Shown: positions 8,861 to 15,569 of the stretch, piece by piece
How the letters are laid out: the number at the start of each line of letters is the position of its first letter
Numbering within the stretch: the stretch's first letter is position 1
Assembly: GCF_000421185.1 (NCBI RefSeq)
Contig: NZ_ATWJ01000015.1
Span: 124,001 to 188,000 of the forward strand
DNA length: 64,000 bases
Direction of reading: 5' to 3'
Origin: Ornithinimicrobium pekingense DSM 21552
GTDB lineage: Bacteria; Actinomycetota; Actinomycetes; Actinomycetales; Dermatophilaceae
Program-made: the position numbers and the translations under genes
The notes under the pieces: generated by a model
Seen by the model: only the letters and a program-made list of their open reading frames with translations
Databases searched by the model: none
What the model was told of the DNA's origin: nothing

Positions 8861-8907
8861 CGCAGGTATGGCGTGCACGCGACCTGCGCGTGCACGCCAT
8901 ACCTGCG
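8861..8907. terminator. perfect 20-bp hairpin between convergent genes
   Basis: The arms at 8861-8880 and 8888-8907 are perfectly complementary around a 7-nt loop (GACCTGC). There is no U tract. It sits in the 91-bp gap between the glycosyltransferase and the convergent small-protein gene, so it probably terminates both. The left arm contains a 19-mer repeated exactly at 51546-51564. Confidence 0.75.
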
Positions 8908-8921
8908 TCGGCGGCCCCGGG

Positions 8922-9335
8922 TCAGCGGTCCTGGCCAGGGGGCGGCGGCGGTGGGGTGTCCGGACCGGGCGGCGGGGGAGCGGCCGGCCCGGGCGGGGGT
9001 GTGGCGCCTCCGGGAGGCGGGGGCGGCGTCCCCTGACCCGGCGGCGGGGGCGGCGCGGCGGGACCGGGCGGTGGCGGCGTGCTGGAGGGCGGGACGACCG
9101 GTCCGGCGCCGGTGGTCGACCCGTCCTCCTGACCCGCGACCTTCCCGCGTGCGGTGCGGGCGGCCTGCTCGGCCTTGGCGATCTTGTCGGCGTACCGGCC
9201 GCCGGTGCGCTGGTCGACCGCGGCGCCGGTCTTCGCGATGGCGTCGTCGATCGTCGAGCCGTGCTTGCCGGCGAGCTCGGCGGCCTGGTGCCTGGCCTGC
9301 TCGGCCGCCTTCTTGACGTTGTCCAGGAAACCCAC
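8922..9335 (-). CDS. Rv0909/MT0933-type antitoxin-family protein with Pro-rich tail
   Basis: A 137-residue protein. Residues 1-65 match the MT0933_antitox family: GFLDNVKKAAEQARHQAAEL followed by a DQRTGGRYADKIAKAEQAA-type core. The other half is a low-complexity tail of PPPPG and PPPPPG blocks. Family members are small helical proteins annotated as antitoxins after Rv0909. No toxin-like partner gene is adjacent here, so an antitoxin role is doubtful. GTG 9335 was chosen because GAGGAGG lies 5 nt upstream, whereas the upstream in-frame ATG pair at 9374 lacks a site. A role as a general stress or envelope-associated small protein is equally possible. Confidence 0.75.
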   Translation of the reverse strand: MGFLDNVKKAAEQARHQAAELAGKHGSTIDDAIAKTGAAVDQRTGGRYADKIAKAEQAARTARGKVAGQEDGSTTGAGPVVPPSSTPPPPGPAAPPPPPGQGTPPPPPGGATPPPGPAAPPPPGPDTPPPPPPGQDR

Positions 9336-9425
9336 GTGGTCCTCCTCGGTGCTGCGGGCGGATGTGCCCATCATGCAACGCCGCGGGGACCCGTGGGGTT
9401 CCGGAGCCTCGTGCGAGGGGTCTGC

Positions 9426-10100
9426 TCAGCCCTCGTGCGGAGACACCGGCTCGGGCGTGGGCTCGTCCACCGCGACCGTGAGCTCGGGCTCGGTCTTGTC
9501 CACGACCTCCTCGACGCTGACGCCCGGGGCCACCTCGCGCAGGACCAGGCCGTCGGGGGTCACGTCGATGACGGCGAGGTCGGTGATGATGCGCTGGACG
9601 ACCTGCAGGCCGGTGATCGGCAGCGAGCACTCCTGCACGATCTTGTGGCTGCCGTCCTTGGCGACGTGGTCCATGAGCACGATGACCTTCTTGGCGCCCA
9701 TGACCAGGTCCATGGCGCCGCCCATGCCCTTGACCATCTTGCCCGGGATCATCCAGTTGGCGATGTCGCCGGCGGCCGACACCTGCATCGCGCCCAGGAT
9801 CGCCGCGTCGACCTTGCCGCCGCGAATCATCCCGAAGCTGGTCGCCGAGTCGAAGATCGAGGCGCCCGGGCGCAGGGTGACGGTCTCCTTGCCCGCGTTG
9901 ATGAGGTCGGGGTGCTCCTCGCCCTCGTAGGGGTAGGGGCCGACGCCGAGGATGCCGTTCTCGGACTGCAGCACCAGCTCGACGTCGTCGGGGACGTAGT
10001 TGGGCACGAGGGTGGGCATGCCGATGCCCAGGTTGACGTAGTCGCCGTCCTTGAGCTCGGCGGCCGCGCGGGCCGCCATCTCCTCACGGTTCAGTGCCAT
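9426..10100 (-). CDS. scoB: 3-oxoacid CoA-transferase subunit B
   Basis: A 224-residue beta subunit that, with the A subunit, swaps CoA between succinyl-CoA (or acetyl-CoA) and a 3-oxoacid such as acetoacetate. The active-site glutamate is E47 in LQSENGILG, preceded by the [12 protein letters not shown] loop. The C-terminal half contains the [19 protein letters not shown] core typical of the family. It starts 3 bp after the A-subunit stop, so translation is likely coupled. Substrate choice (acetoacetate versus 3-oxoadipate) cannot be read from sequence; no beta-ketoadipate genes are nearby, so acetoacetate use is favoured. The acidic Pro-rich C-terminal end is ordinary. Confidence 0.93.
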   Translation of the reverse strand: MALNREEMAARAAAELKDGDYVNLGIGMPTLVPNYVPDDVELVLQSENGILGVGPYPYEGEEHPDLINAGKETVTLRPGASIFDSATSFGMIRGGKVDAAILGAMQVSAAGDIANWMIPGKMVKGMGGAMDLVMGAKKVIVLMDHVAKDGSHKIVQECSLPITGLQVVQRIITDLAVIDVTPDGLVLREVAPGVSVEEVVDKTEPELTVAVDEPTPEPVSPHEG

Positions 10101-10103
10101 GGC

Positions 10104-10898
10104 TCAGGCCTCCTCGGTGGTGGTGCCCGGGCGCGGCCGGGTGGTTCTCTTCTCGATGTCCTTGTCGGCCGCCTGCTCAGGGGTCAGGGCGAGCACCCGC
10201 TGGACGTAGATGCCGGGCAGGTGGACCTCGTCGGGGTCGATCTCGCCGGGCTCGACCAGCTCCTCGACCTCGGCCACCGCGACACCGGCCGCCATCGCGC
10301 ACAGCGGGTTGAAGTTGCGGGCCGAGCGGTTGAAGACGAGGTTGCCGTGCCGGTCGCCCTTGGCGGCCCGGACCAGGCCGAAGTCGGCGAAGATCGAGTC
10401 CTCGAGCACGTACTCCCGGGTGTGCCCGCGCACCGTGAACTCGCGCTTCTCCTTGGGCGGCGACTGCTTGACGACGTTGCCCTCGGCGTCGTAGCGCCAC
10501 GGCATACCGCCCTCGGAGACCTGCGAGCCCACGCCGGTGGGCGTCCAGAAGGCGGGGATGCCTGCGCCGGCGGCGCGCATCTTCTCGGCCAGGGTGCCCT
10601 GCGGGGTCAGCTCGACCTCCAGCTCCCCGGCCAGGTACTGGCGCGCGAACTCGCGGTTCTCACCCACGTAGGAGGCGATGACCCGGCTGATGCGGCCCTC
10701 GGCCAGCAGCAGTCCCAGCCCGGCGCCGTCGACACCGCAGTTGTTGGAGACGACCTGCAGGTCCGACACGCCGCGCCTGAGCACCTCGGTGATCAGCACC
10801 GTCGGGATGCCCGAGAGGCCGAACCCGCCGACGGTCACGGTCATGCCGTCGGTGAGGCCCTCGACGGCCTCCGCTGCAGAAGCGACTACTTTGTCCAT
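10104..10898 (-). CDS. scoA: 3-oxoacid CoA-transferase subunit A
   Basis: A 264-residue alpha subunit. The CoA-binding GGFGLSGIP motif lies at about residues 23-31, and VVSNNCGVDG follows near 50. GIPAFWTPTGVGS lies near 115 and the RNFNPLCAMAA segment near 190. It forms the catalytic heteromer with the B subunit encoded immediately downstream. The start ATG 10898 follows a TACCCT box on the same strand by 7 nt, so the two-gene operon is probably read from a leaderless transcript. The C-terminal 20 residues are a basic tail of no known function. Confidence 0.93.
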   Translation of the reverse strand: MDKVVASAAEAVEGLTDGMTVTVGGFGLSGIPTVLITEVLRRGVSDLQVVSNNCGVDGAGLGLLLAEGRISRVIASYVGENREFARQYLAGELEVELTPQGTLAEKMRAAGAGIPAFWTPTGVGSQVSEGGMPWRYDAEGNVVKQSPPKEKREFTVRGHTREYVLEDSIFADFGLVRAAKGDRHGNLVFNRSARNFNPLCAMAAGVAVAEVEELVEPGEIDPDEVHLPGIYVQRVLALTPEQAADKDIEKRTTRPRPGTTTEEA

Positions 10899-10905
10899 GG
10901 CCGTG

Positions 10906-10911
10906 AGGGTA
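10906..10911 (-). promoter_or_regulatory. -10 box for the scoAB operon
   Basis: On the minus strand TACCCT ends 7 nt before ATG 10898. No Shine-Dalgarno is present. Confidence 0.5.
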
Positions 10912-11015
10912 CCGGGCGGCGCACCGGCCTCCGGAGGCCGCCCCTGGAGCTGCCGTGGCCCTGGTGGGACGCGGTATGAGGCCAGGCCGGGCGGGCAGGG
11001 GCAGGCCGGGCCCGC

Positions 11016-11759
11016 TCAGGCCGGGAGGGCCGTCGGGCTGCGGTGGTCCACACCCTCGGAGACCAGGCGCGCGTCGGCGCCCTGCCCCGCGTGGGCGGGG
11101 GCTGCGCCGCGCACGAGCACCGCGGACCCGTCGGCCGCCAGCACCTGCAGCACCTGGCGCACGAGCAGGCCTGGGTCGGTGGTGGTGAGGAGCGTGCGGG
11201 CGCCTCGCGGCAGCTCCTCCAGGCCCTCGAGCAGCTCGGCGTAGCTCACCCGGTCGCCGCCCTGGACCAGCGCGATGTCCTCGGGCCCCGGCTCGTCCCA
11301 GGCGGTGAAGTCGTCGGCGTAGGAGGCCAGCTCCGCAGCCTCGTCCATGACGCCGGAGCGCAGCTCCGCGCCGAACTCCCGGGACAGCGCCGGCAACGTC
11401 ACGGCCACGACCTCGTCGCTGTCCCCGGCGACGTCGCTGTCGGGGTCGGTGGTGACGAGGACATCGGCGCCCTCGTGGACGTCGACGGTCAGCGTCGCCC
11501 CCACGGACCACACGGCCAGGGCCCAGTAGGCCAGTCGCCAGTGCGGGCTGGGCAGGTCGACCAGCACCACCGACCCGGGCTGGACGTCCAGCCCCTCCTG
11601 GAGGGCGTTGGCGGCCTTGGCGACCCAGGTACGGAGCACGCGGCGGGAGATCTCGATCCGCTCGCCGCGCCCCTCGTCGGTGTCGTCGTAGAAGGTCAGG
11701 GCCGGACGGGTGGCGTCCGCGGAGACGGCGTCGTCGAGGACACGGGCTGGCAACTGCAC
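11016..11759 (-). CDS. TIGR03089-like partial AMP-ligase fold protein
   Basis: A 247-residue protein resembling the N-terminal part of acyl-CoA synthetases. It has the RPALTFYDD opening, a SVVLVDLPSPHWRLAYWALA segment near residue 75, and a degenerate later region. The ATP-binding P-loop of full AMP ligases (TSGTTG) is missing, as is the C-terminal domain, so no ligase activity is expected. The family is a conserved actinobacterial protein of unknown function; as remembered, the M. tuberculosis homologue Rv3268 sits next to an LCP gene, as here within 4 kb. GTG 11759 follows a TAACCT box by 7 nt. It is divergent from the glycosylase gene. Confidence 0.78.
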   Translation of the reverse strand: MQLPARVLDDAVSADATRPALTFYDDTDEGRGERIEISRRVLRTWVAKAANALQEGLDVQPGSVVLVDLPSPHWRLAYWALAVWSVGATLTVDVHEGADVLVTTDPDSDVAGDSDEVVAVTLPALSREFGAELRSGVMDEAAELASYADDFTAWDEPGPEDIALVQGGDRVSYAELLEGLEELPRGARTLLTTTDPGLLVRQVLQVLAADGSAVLVRGAAPAHAGQGADARLVSEGVDHRSPTALPA

Positions 11760-11766
11760 GGCAAGA

Positions 11767-11772
11767 AGGTTA
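11767..11772 (-). promoter_or_regulatory. -10 box for a leaderless start
   Basis: TAACCT on the minus strand lies 7 nt before GTG 11759. Confidence 0.5.
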
Positions 11773-11880
11773 GCCGGTGGACGACGGCTTGCGCGGAGCA
11801 CGTCGTCGGATGCACAGTGGTGCGCCGTGACAGCCGTCCCGCTGGTGCGCCGTGCGGGCGCCCAGAGAGGTCCCACCACC

Positions 11881-12828
11881 GTGCCATCCCCGTCGTCGCC
11901 GGCGCCAGCGCGCTCCTCCCGTCGCGCGTGGAGACCGTCGCGACAGGTCGACGTGGGCGCCACGTGGGGCGTGCTCCGCAGGGGTGCGGGTGACCCCGCC
12001 TGGCGGGTGACCGGCGGGAGCCTGTGGCGGGGGATCCGCACGCCGCAGGGGGCCGTCACGCTGCGCACGCAGAGCCGTCCCGCAGACGGGCTGGTGCTGG
12101 CCGAGGCGTGGGGGCCGGGGGCGGAGTGGGCGCTCGACCGGCTGCCGGCGATGCTCGGCGAGGAGGACACCGGTGCCGGAGCGTTCGTGGCCCACCACGA
12201 GCCGGTCGCCCTCGCCGCGCGGCGCTTCCCCGGGTGGCGGGTGCCCCGGACCGGGCTGGTCATGGAGTCTCTCGTCCCCGCGGTCATCGAGCAGAAGGTC
12301 ACGGGCCAGGAGGCGTTCTCCGGGTGGCGGCGGATCGTGCAGCGCTTCGGCGACCCCGCGCCCGGCCCGGGGGCCGCGCTGGGTCTGACCGTGCCGCCGG
12401 ACCCGCACACGCTGGCCCAGGTGCCCTCCTGGGAGTGGCTGCGCGCCGGTGTCAGCCCGCAGCGCTCGGACACCGTGATGCGGGTGTGCCGCCTGGCCGA
12501 CCGGCTGCGCGACCTGCCCGACCTGGATCTGGTCGCGGCCCGGCGGCGGCTGGTCAGCGTCCCCGGCGTCGGCGTGTGGACGGCGGCCGAGACGGCGCAC
12601 CGGGCGCTCGGGGACGCCGACGCGGTGAGCTTCGGCGACTACCACGTCGCGGCCAACATCGGCTGGGCCCTCACGGGCCGGCCCGTCGACGACCAGGGCC
12701 TGGTGGAGCTCCTGCGGCCCTACGGGCGCCAGCGTTACCGGGTGCAGCGCCTCCTGGAGCTCTCCGGCGCCCTGCGGCCGCGCCGCGGCCCGCGGATGGC
12801 GCCGCGGCGTCACCTGCCGATCGGCTGA
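11881..12828 (+). CDS. AlkA-like DNA-3-methyladenine glycosylase
   Basis: A 315-residue HhH-GPD base-excision glycosylase that removes alkylated bases from DNA. The helix-hairpin-helix reads SVPGVGVWTAAET (about 220-232), and the catalytic aspartate is in SFGDYHVAANIGWAL. No iron-sulfur cluster cysteines are present, as expected for AlkA types. An N-terminal domain with RAWRPSRQVDVGATW and GAGDPAWRV precedes it. GTG 11881 gives the usual family length and has AGAGAGG about 10 nt upstream. An in-frame GTG at 11827 preceded by CACAGT is the alternative and would add 18 residues. It is convergent with cofE across a hairpin. Confidence 0.86.
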   Translation: MPSPSSPAPARSSRRAWRPSRQVDVGATWGVLRRGAGDPAWRVTGGSLWRGIRTPQGAVTLRTQSRPADGLVLAEAWGPGAEWALDRLPAMLGEEDTGAGAFVAHHEPVALAARRFPGWRVPRTGLVMESLVPAVIEQKVTGQEAFSGWRRIVQRFGDPAPGPGAALGLTVPPDPHTLAQVPSWEWLRAGVSPQRSDTVMRVCRLADRLRDLPDLDLVAARRRLVSVPGVGVWTAAETAHRALGDADAVSFGDYHVAANIGWALTGRPVDDQGLVELLRPYGRQRYRVQRLLELSGALRPRRGPRMAPRRHLPIG

Positions 12829-12934
12829 GGAGCCCGTACCGGCCGGACCGGCCCTGTCGGACCGACCTCCGCCAGGCCACCCACCGGACCGCGTGACCCA
12901 CCGTCCGACCTGGCGGCACACCTCGAGGGCGTGC

Positions 12935-12990
12935 TCGCCCTCCGTGGGTCGACATCGCCCAGCTGGACGATGTCGACCGACGCAGGGCGA
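12935..12990. terminator. 23-bp inverted repeat between convergent genes
   Basis: The arms at 12935-12957 and 12968-12990 match in 21 of 23 positions, including an unbroken inner 11 bp, around a 10-nt loop. It lies in the 226-bp gap between the glycosylase and cofE. The rest of that gap shows no gene. It probably acts as a bidirectional terminator. Confidence 0.65.
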
Positions 12991-13054
12991 CCGCGCCGTG
13001 ACGCGTGGTGCTGAGGTGCTCCGACTGGCGTCGGGGGCGTCGGGCGGGCTGGCC

Positions 13055-14125
13055 TCAGCCGGCCGGCACCGCGTCGTCGGTCGCGGACGGCGCCGCCAGC
13101 TCGACCGCGACCCCGACGTCGACCTGCTCACCGGCGAGCGCGACCTCCAGCCGTGCCGCGACGCGGCCGGCGAGGACCGGGTCCTCCGAGCTCACGGCAT
13201 ACCCGTCCGCCGGTGAGCCCGACACCGTGACCCCGGGGGCCTGACCGTGCAGGGCCAGGCGCACGGCACGGCCGCCGCGGACCAGGTCGTCCTCGGGCCG
13301 GACCGACGGGATGCCGACGTCCACCGCGGCCCCCGTGCCGGGCAGGACGCCGAGGGCCGTGCGCACGGCCTCGACCCGACCCAGGCCGAACCAGTCGGTC
13401 GGCCCGGTCCGCACCAGCGAGCGGGCGCCCGGCCCGGTCCCGTCGTCCAGGTGGTCGCCCATCCCGCGCACGACCGCGGCGGCCACCCCGCCCAGCTTGC
13501 CCTTGACGAGGTCGGCCGCGGCGGCCAGCTCGTCGGCGAGGGCGCGCGCGGTGACCGACAGCGCCCGCCCGTCAGCGTCGCTGCCGCCGCGCAGGTCGTC
13601 CAGGACGCGCAGGCCGTGCGAGCCCAGCGCGAGGTCGGTCTGGCCCTCGCGCCAGGGCCGCCCGGCGGTGTCGCTGAGGACCACGGCCACCTGCTGGGGT
13701 ATGCCGTGCTCGGTCACCAGGACGGTGTGCAGGTCCCGCGCCACCGCGTCGGGGTCCTCCGGCAGCACCAGCACGCCGCCGTCCGGGCCGGTGTTGGAGG
13801 CGTCGAGACCGGCCGCAGCCATCACCGGCCCGGCGACGGCCTCGACGATCCGGGTCGTGCCGCTGCCCGGGGTGGCGCGCTCGGCCACCACGCGGCGGCT
13901 GTGGCGCAGGACCAGCCCCTCCCGATCGGTGCCGTCGGGCTCGCGCAGGCCGAGGGCCTTGGAGACGACCTTGCTGGAGACCACGAGCACGTCACCCTCG
14001 CGCAGGCCTCCGAGCGGGGCCAGGGCGGTCGCCAGGAGCGCGGGCAGGTCGGCACCGGTGACGACCTCGGGGACACCGTGGACCGGCAGCACCTGGACGG
14101 TGCCGACCGGGAGCGAGGCGCTCAC
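13055..14125 (-). CDS. cofE: coenzyme F420-0:L-glutamate ligase
   Basis: A 356-residue CofE-type ligase that adds gamma-linked glutamates to F420-0. The N-terminal ~245 residues carry the family core: EGDVLVVSSKVVSKALG near 42-58, then the GPDGGVLVLPEDPDA and VLSDTAGRPWREGQTDLALG segments (the latter near 160-180). The remaining ~100 residues are not the FMN nitroreductase domain of mycobacterial FbiB (about 448 aa in total) and match nothing recognised. It overlaps cofD by 4 bp (GTGA), so cofD is translated first and the two are coupled. The nitroreductase step, if needed, must come from another gene. Confidence 0.9.
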   Translation of the reverse strand: MSASLPVGTVQVLPVHGVPEVVTGADLPALLATALAPLGGLREGDVLVVSSKVVSKALGLREPDGTDREGLVLRHSRRVVAERATPGSGTTRIVEAVAGPVMAAAGLDASNTGPDGGVLVLPEDPDAVARDLHTVLVTEHGIPQQVAVVLSDTAGRPWREGQTDLALGSHGLRVLDDLRGGSDADGRALSVTARALADELAAAADLVKGKLGGVAAAVVRGMGDHLDDGTGPGARSLVRTGPTDWFGLGRVEAVRTALGVLPGTGAAVDVGIPSVRPEDDLVRGGRAVRLALHGQAPGVTVSGSPADGYAVSSEDPVLAGRVAARLEVALAGEQVDVGVAVELAAPSATDDAVPAG

Positions 14126-15105
14126 CGGGCGTCCGCCGAGAGGTCGCGTGCGAGGTCGAGGGCGGCACCGGCGATGCGGGCCGCGCCCTCCGTGTCGCGC
14201 ATCAGCAGGTCGAGGTGGCGCACGGTGACCCGGGCGGGGGAGGCCGAGCCCGCGTCGGCGTCGTCCACCAGCCACCCGTCGAGGAGGTCGGCGTAGAGGC
14301 CGGCGACGCCCGCGGCCGACACCTCCACCCCCAGCGGTGCGAGGCAGGCGTCGGCGTGTCCACGGACCGGCCGGCCTCCGATGATCGGGCTGACACCCAC
14401 CACGGGGGCCCGGGTGCCGCGCAGGGCGTCGCGGACGCCGGGGACGCCGAGGATGATCCCGATCGAGACCACCGGGTTGCTCGGCGGCAGCAGGACCACG
14501 TCGGCCTCCCGCACGGCCTCCAGGACCCCCGGGGCGGGGGTGGCCTGGTGCAGCCCGGCGACGGTGAAGCGACGGGCCGGCAGGCCCGCCCCGTGCCGCA
14601 CCCACCACTCCTGGAAGTGGATCGCCCGCTCACCCCCGTCCCCGTCGTCGACGACCACGTGCGTCTCGATGGGGGTGTCGGTGGCCGGGAGCAGCCGCAC
14701 GCCCTGCCCGGGCAGCCCCCAGCGGGCCGCCAGCCGGGCGGTCACCTCGCTCAGGGTCGCGCCCTGTGACAGCCAGAGGCTGCGCGCGACGTGCGTGCCC
14801 AGGTCCTTGTCGCCCAGGCCGAACCACTGCGGCTGCACGCCCAGGGCGCCGAGCTCGTCCATGACCCGCCGGCTGTCCTCCTCCCGCCCCCACCCCTGGC
14901 CCTCGTCGACCGCGCCGCCGAGGGTGTAGAGCAGGGAGTCCAGGTCCGGGCACACCCGCAGCCCGAAGAGGGTGATGTCGTCGCCGGTGTTGCCCACGAC
15001 GGTCACCCTGTGGTCCCCTTCCACCCCGTCCCGGGAGAGGGCGTGGACGAGCCCACGGACGAAGCGGGCGCCGCCGACGCCTCCGGACAGGACGGTGATC
15101 TGCAT
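14122..15105 (-). CDS. cofD: 2-phospho-L-lactate/PEP transferase of F420 synthesis
   Basis: A 327-residue CofD (FbiA) enzyme that joins the phospholactate or PEP-derived moiety to Fo to give (dehydro-)F420-0. The N-terminal LSGGVGGARFVRGL nucleotide-binding loop is at about 6-19, and the NTGDDITLFGLRVCPDLD segment lies near 45-62. PSNPVVSIGIILGVPG near 215-230 is also family-typical. It heads the cofD-cofE pair. The start ATG 15105 has no clear Shine-Dalgarno; CACAAT ends 6 nt upstream and could be a weak -10. It is divergent from the whiB2-like gene. The Fo synthase gene is not in the window. Confidence 0.94.
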   Translation of the reverse strand: MQITVLSGGVGGARFVRGLVHALSRDGVEGDHRVTVVGNTGDDITLFGLRVCPDLDSLLYTLGGAVDEGQGWGREEDSRRVMDELGALGVQPQWFGLGDKDLGTHVARSLWLSQGATLSEVTARLAARWGLPGQGVRLLPATDTPIETHVVVDDGDGGERAIHFQEWWVRHGAGLPARRFTVAGLHQATPAPGVLEAVREADVVLLPPSNPVVSIGIILGVPGVRDALRGTRAPVVGVSPIIGGRPVRGHADACLAPLGVEVSAAGVAGLYADLLDGWLVDDADAGSASPARVTVRHLDLLMRDTEGAARIAGAALDLARDLSADAR

Positions 15106-15147
15106 GTGCTCATTGTGAAGAATCGAGAGGCAATAGCAGATCTGGGG

Positions 15148-15176
15148 TTGACTCCTGAGGATGACACGCGTGTAAT
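15148..15176 (+). promoter_or_regulatory. sigma-70-type promoter of the whiB2-like gene
   Basis: TTGACT (15148-15153) and TGTAAT (15171-15176) are separated by exactly 17 nt. This is the best two-box promoter in the window. The leader to GTG 15263 would be about 80 nt. Confidence 0.7.
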
Positions 15177-15262
15177 TCGGGGTGTCGTGACTTTGCGTTC
15201 GAAGGCAGCTCGGGCGTCGGGGCGGCGGTGGGACACGTGTTGGCATAGGTCGAGGAGGAGCC

Positions 15263-15532
15263 GTGCACGAGCTGGAGCTGATGTCATTGCTGAACGGGGT
15301 CGACGACGTCGAGGAGGCGTCGTGGCAGGAGCGCGCCCTGTGCGCGCAGACCGACCCCGAGGCGTTCTTCCCGGAGAAGGGCGGCTCGACCCGGGAGGCC
15401 AAGAAGGTGTGCGTGGGCTGCGAGGTCCGCGCCGAGTGCCTGGAGTACGCCCTGGCCAACGACGAGCGCTTCGGCATCTGGGGCGGCCTGTCGGAGCGCG
15501 AGCGGCGCAAGCTGAAGAAGCGCGCCGTCTGA
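15263..15532 (+). CDS. whiB2: WhiB-family iron-sulfur transcription factor, WhiB2-like
   Basis: An 89-residue WhiB protein. The four [4Fe-4S] cysteines are C27, C50, C53 and C59 (C-x22-C-x2-C-x5-C). The GIWGGLSERERRKLKK turn and basic C-terminus contact sigma factor and DNA. The region around FFPEKGGSTREAKK is characteristic of the WhiB2/WhiB/WhmD group, which controls septation and cell division genes. Its place beside cofD/cofE is, as remembered, the same as whiB2 in mycobacteria. A GAGGAGG site lies just before GTG 15263. The strong promoter at 15148-15176 and ~80-nt leader contrast with the leaderless neighbours and suggest separate control. Confidence 0.92.
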   Translation: MHELELMSLLNGVDDVEEASWQERALCAQTDPEAFFPEKGGSTREAKKVCVGCEVRAECLEYALANDERFGIWGGLSERERRKLKKRAV

Positions 15533-15569
15533 GGGTGGCCCAGCCCCGTCAGCCGGCACCCGCGACCCG

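Noticed and set aside
8298-10979. 893-codon open frame on the plus strand crossing glycosyltransferase, antitoxin-like and CoA-transferase genes
   Set aside because: It spans several well-supported genes on both strands and reads as low-complexity Arg/Gly/Val/Asp sequence.
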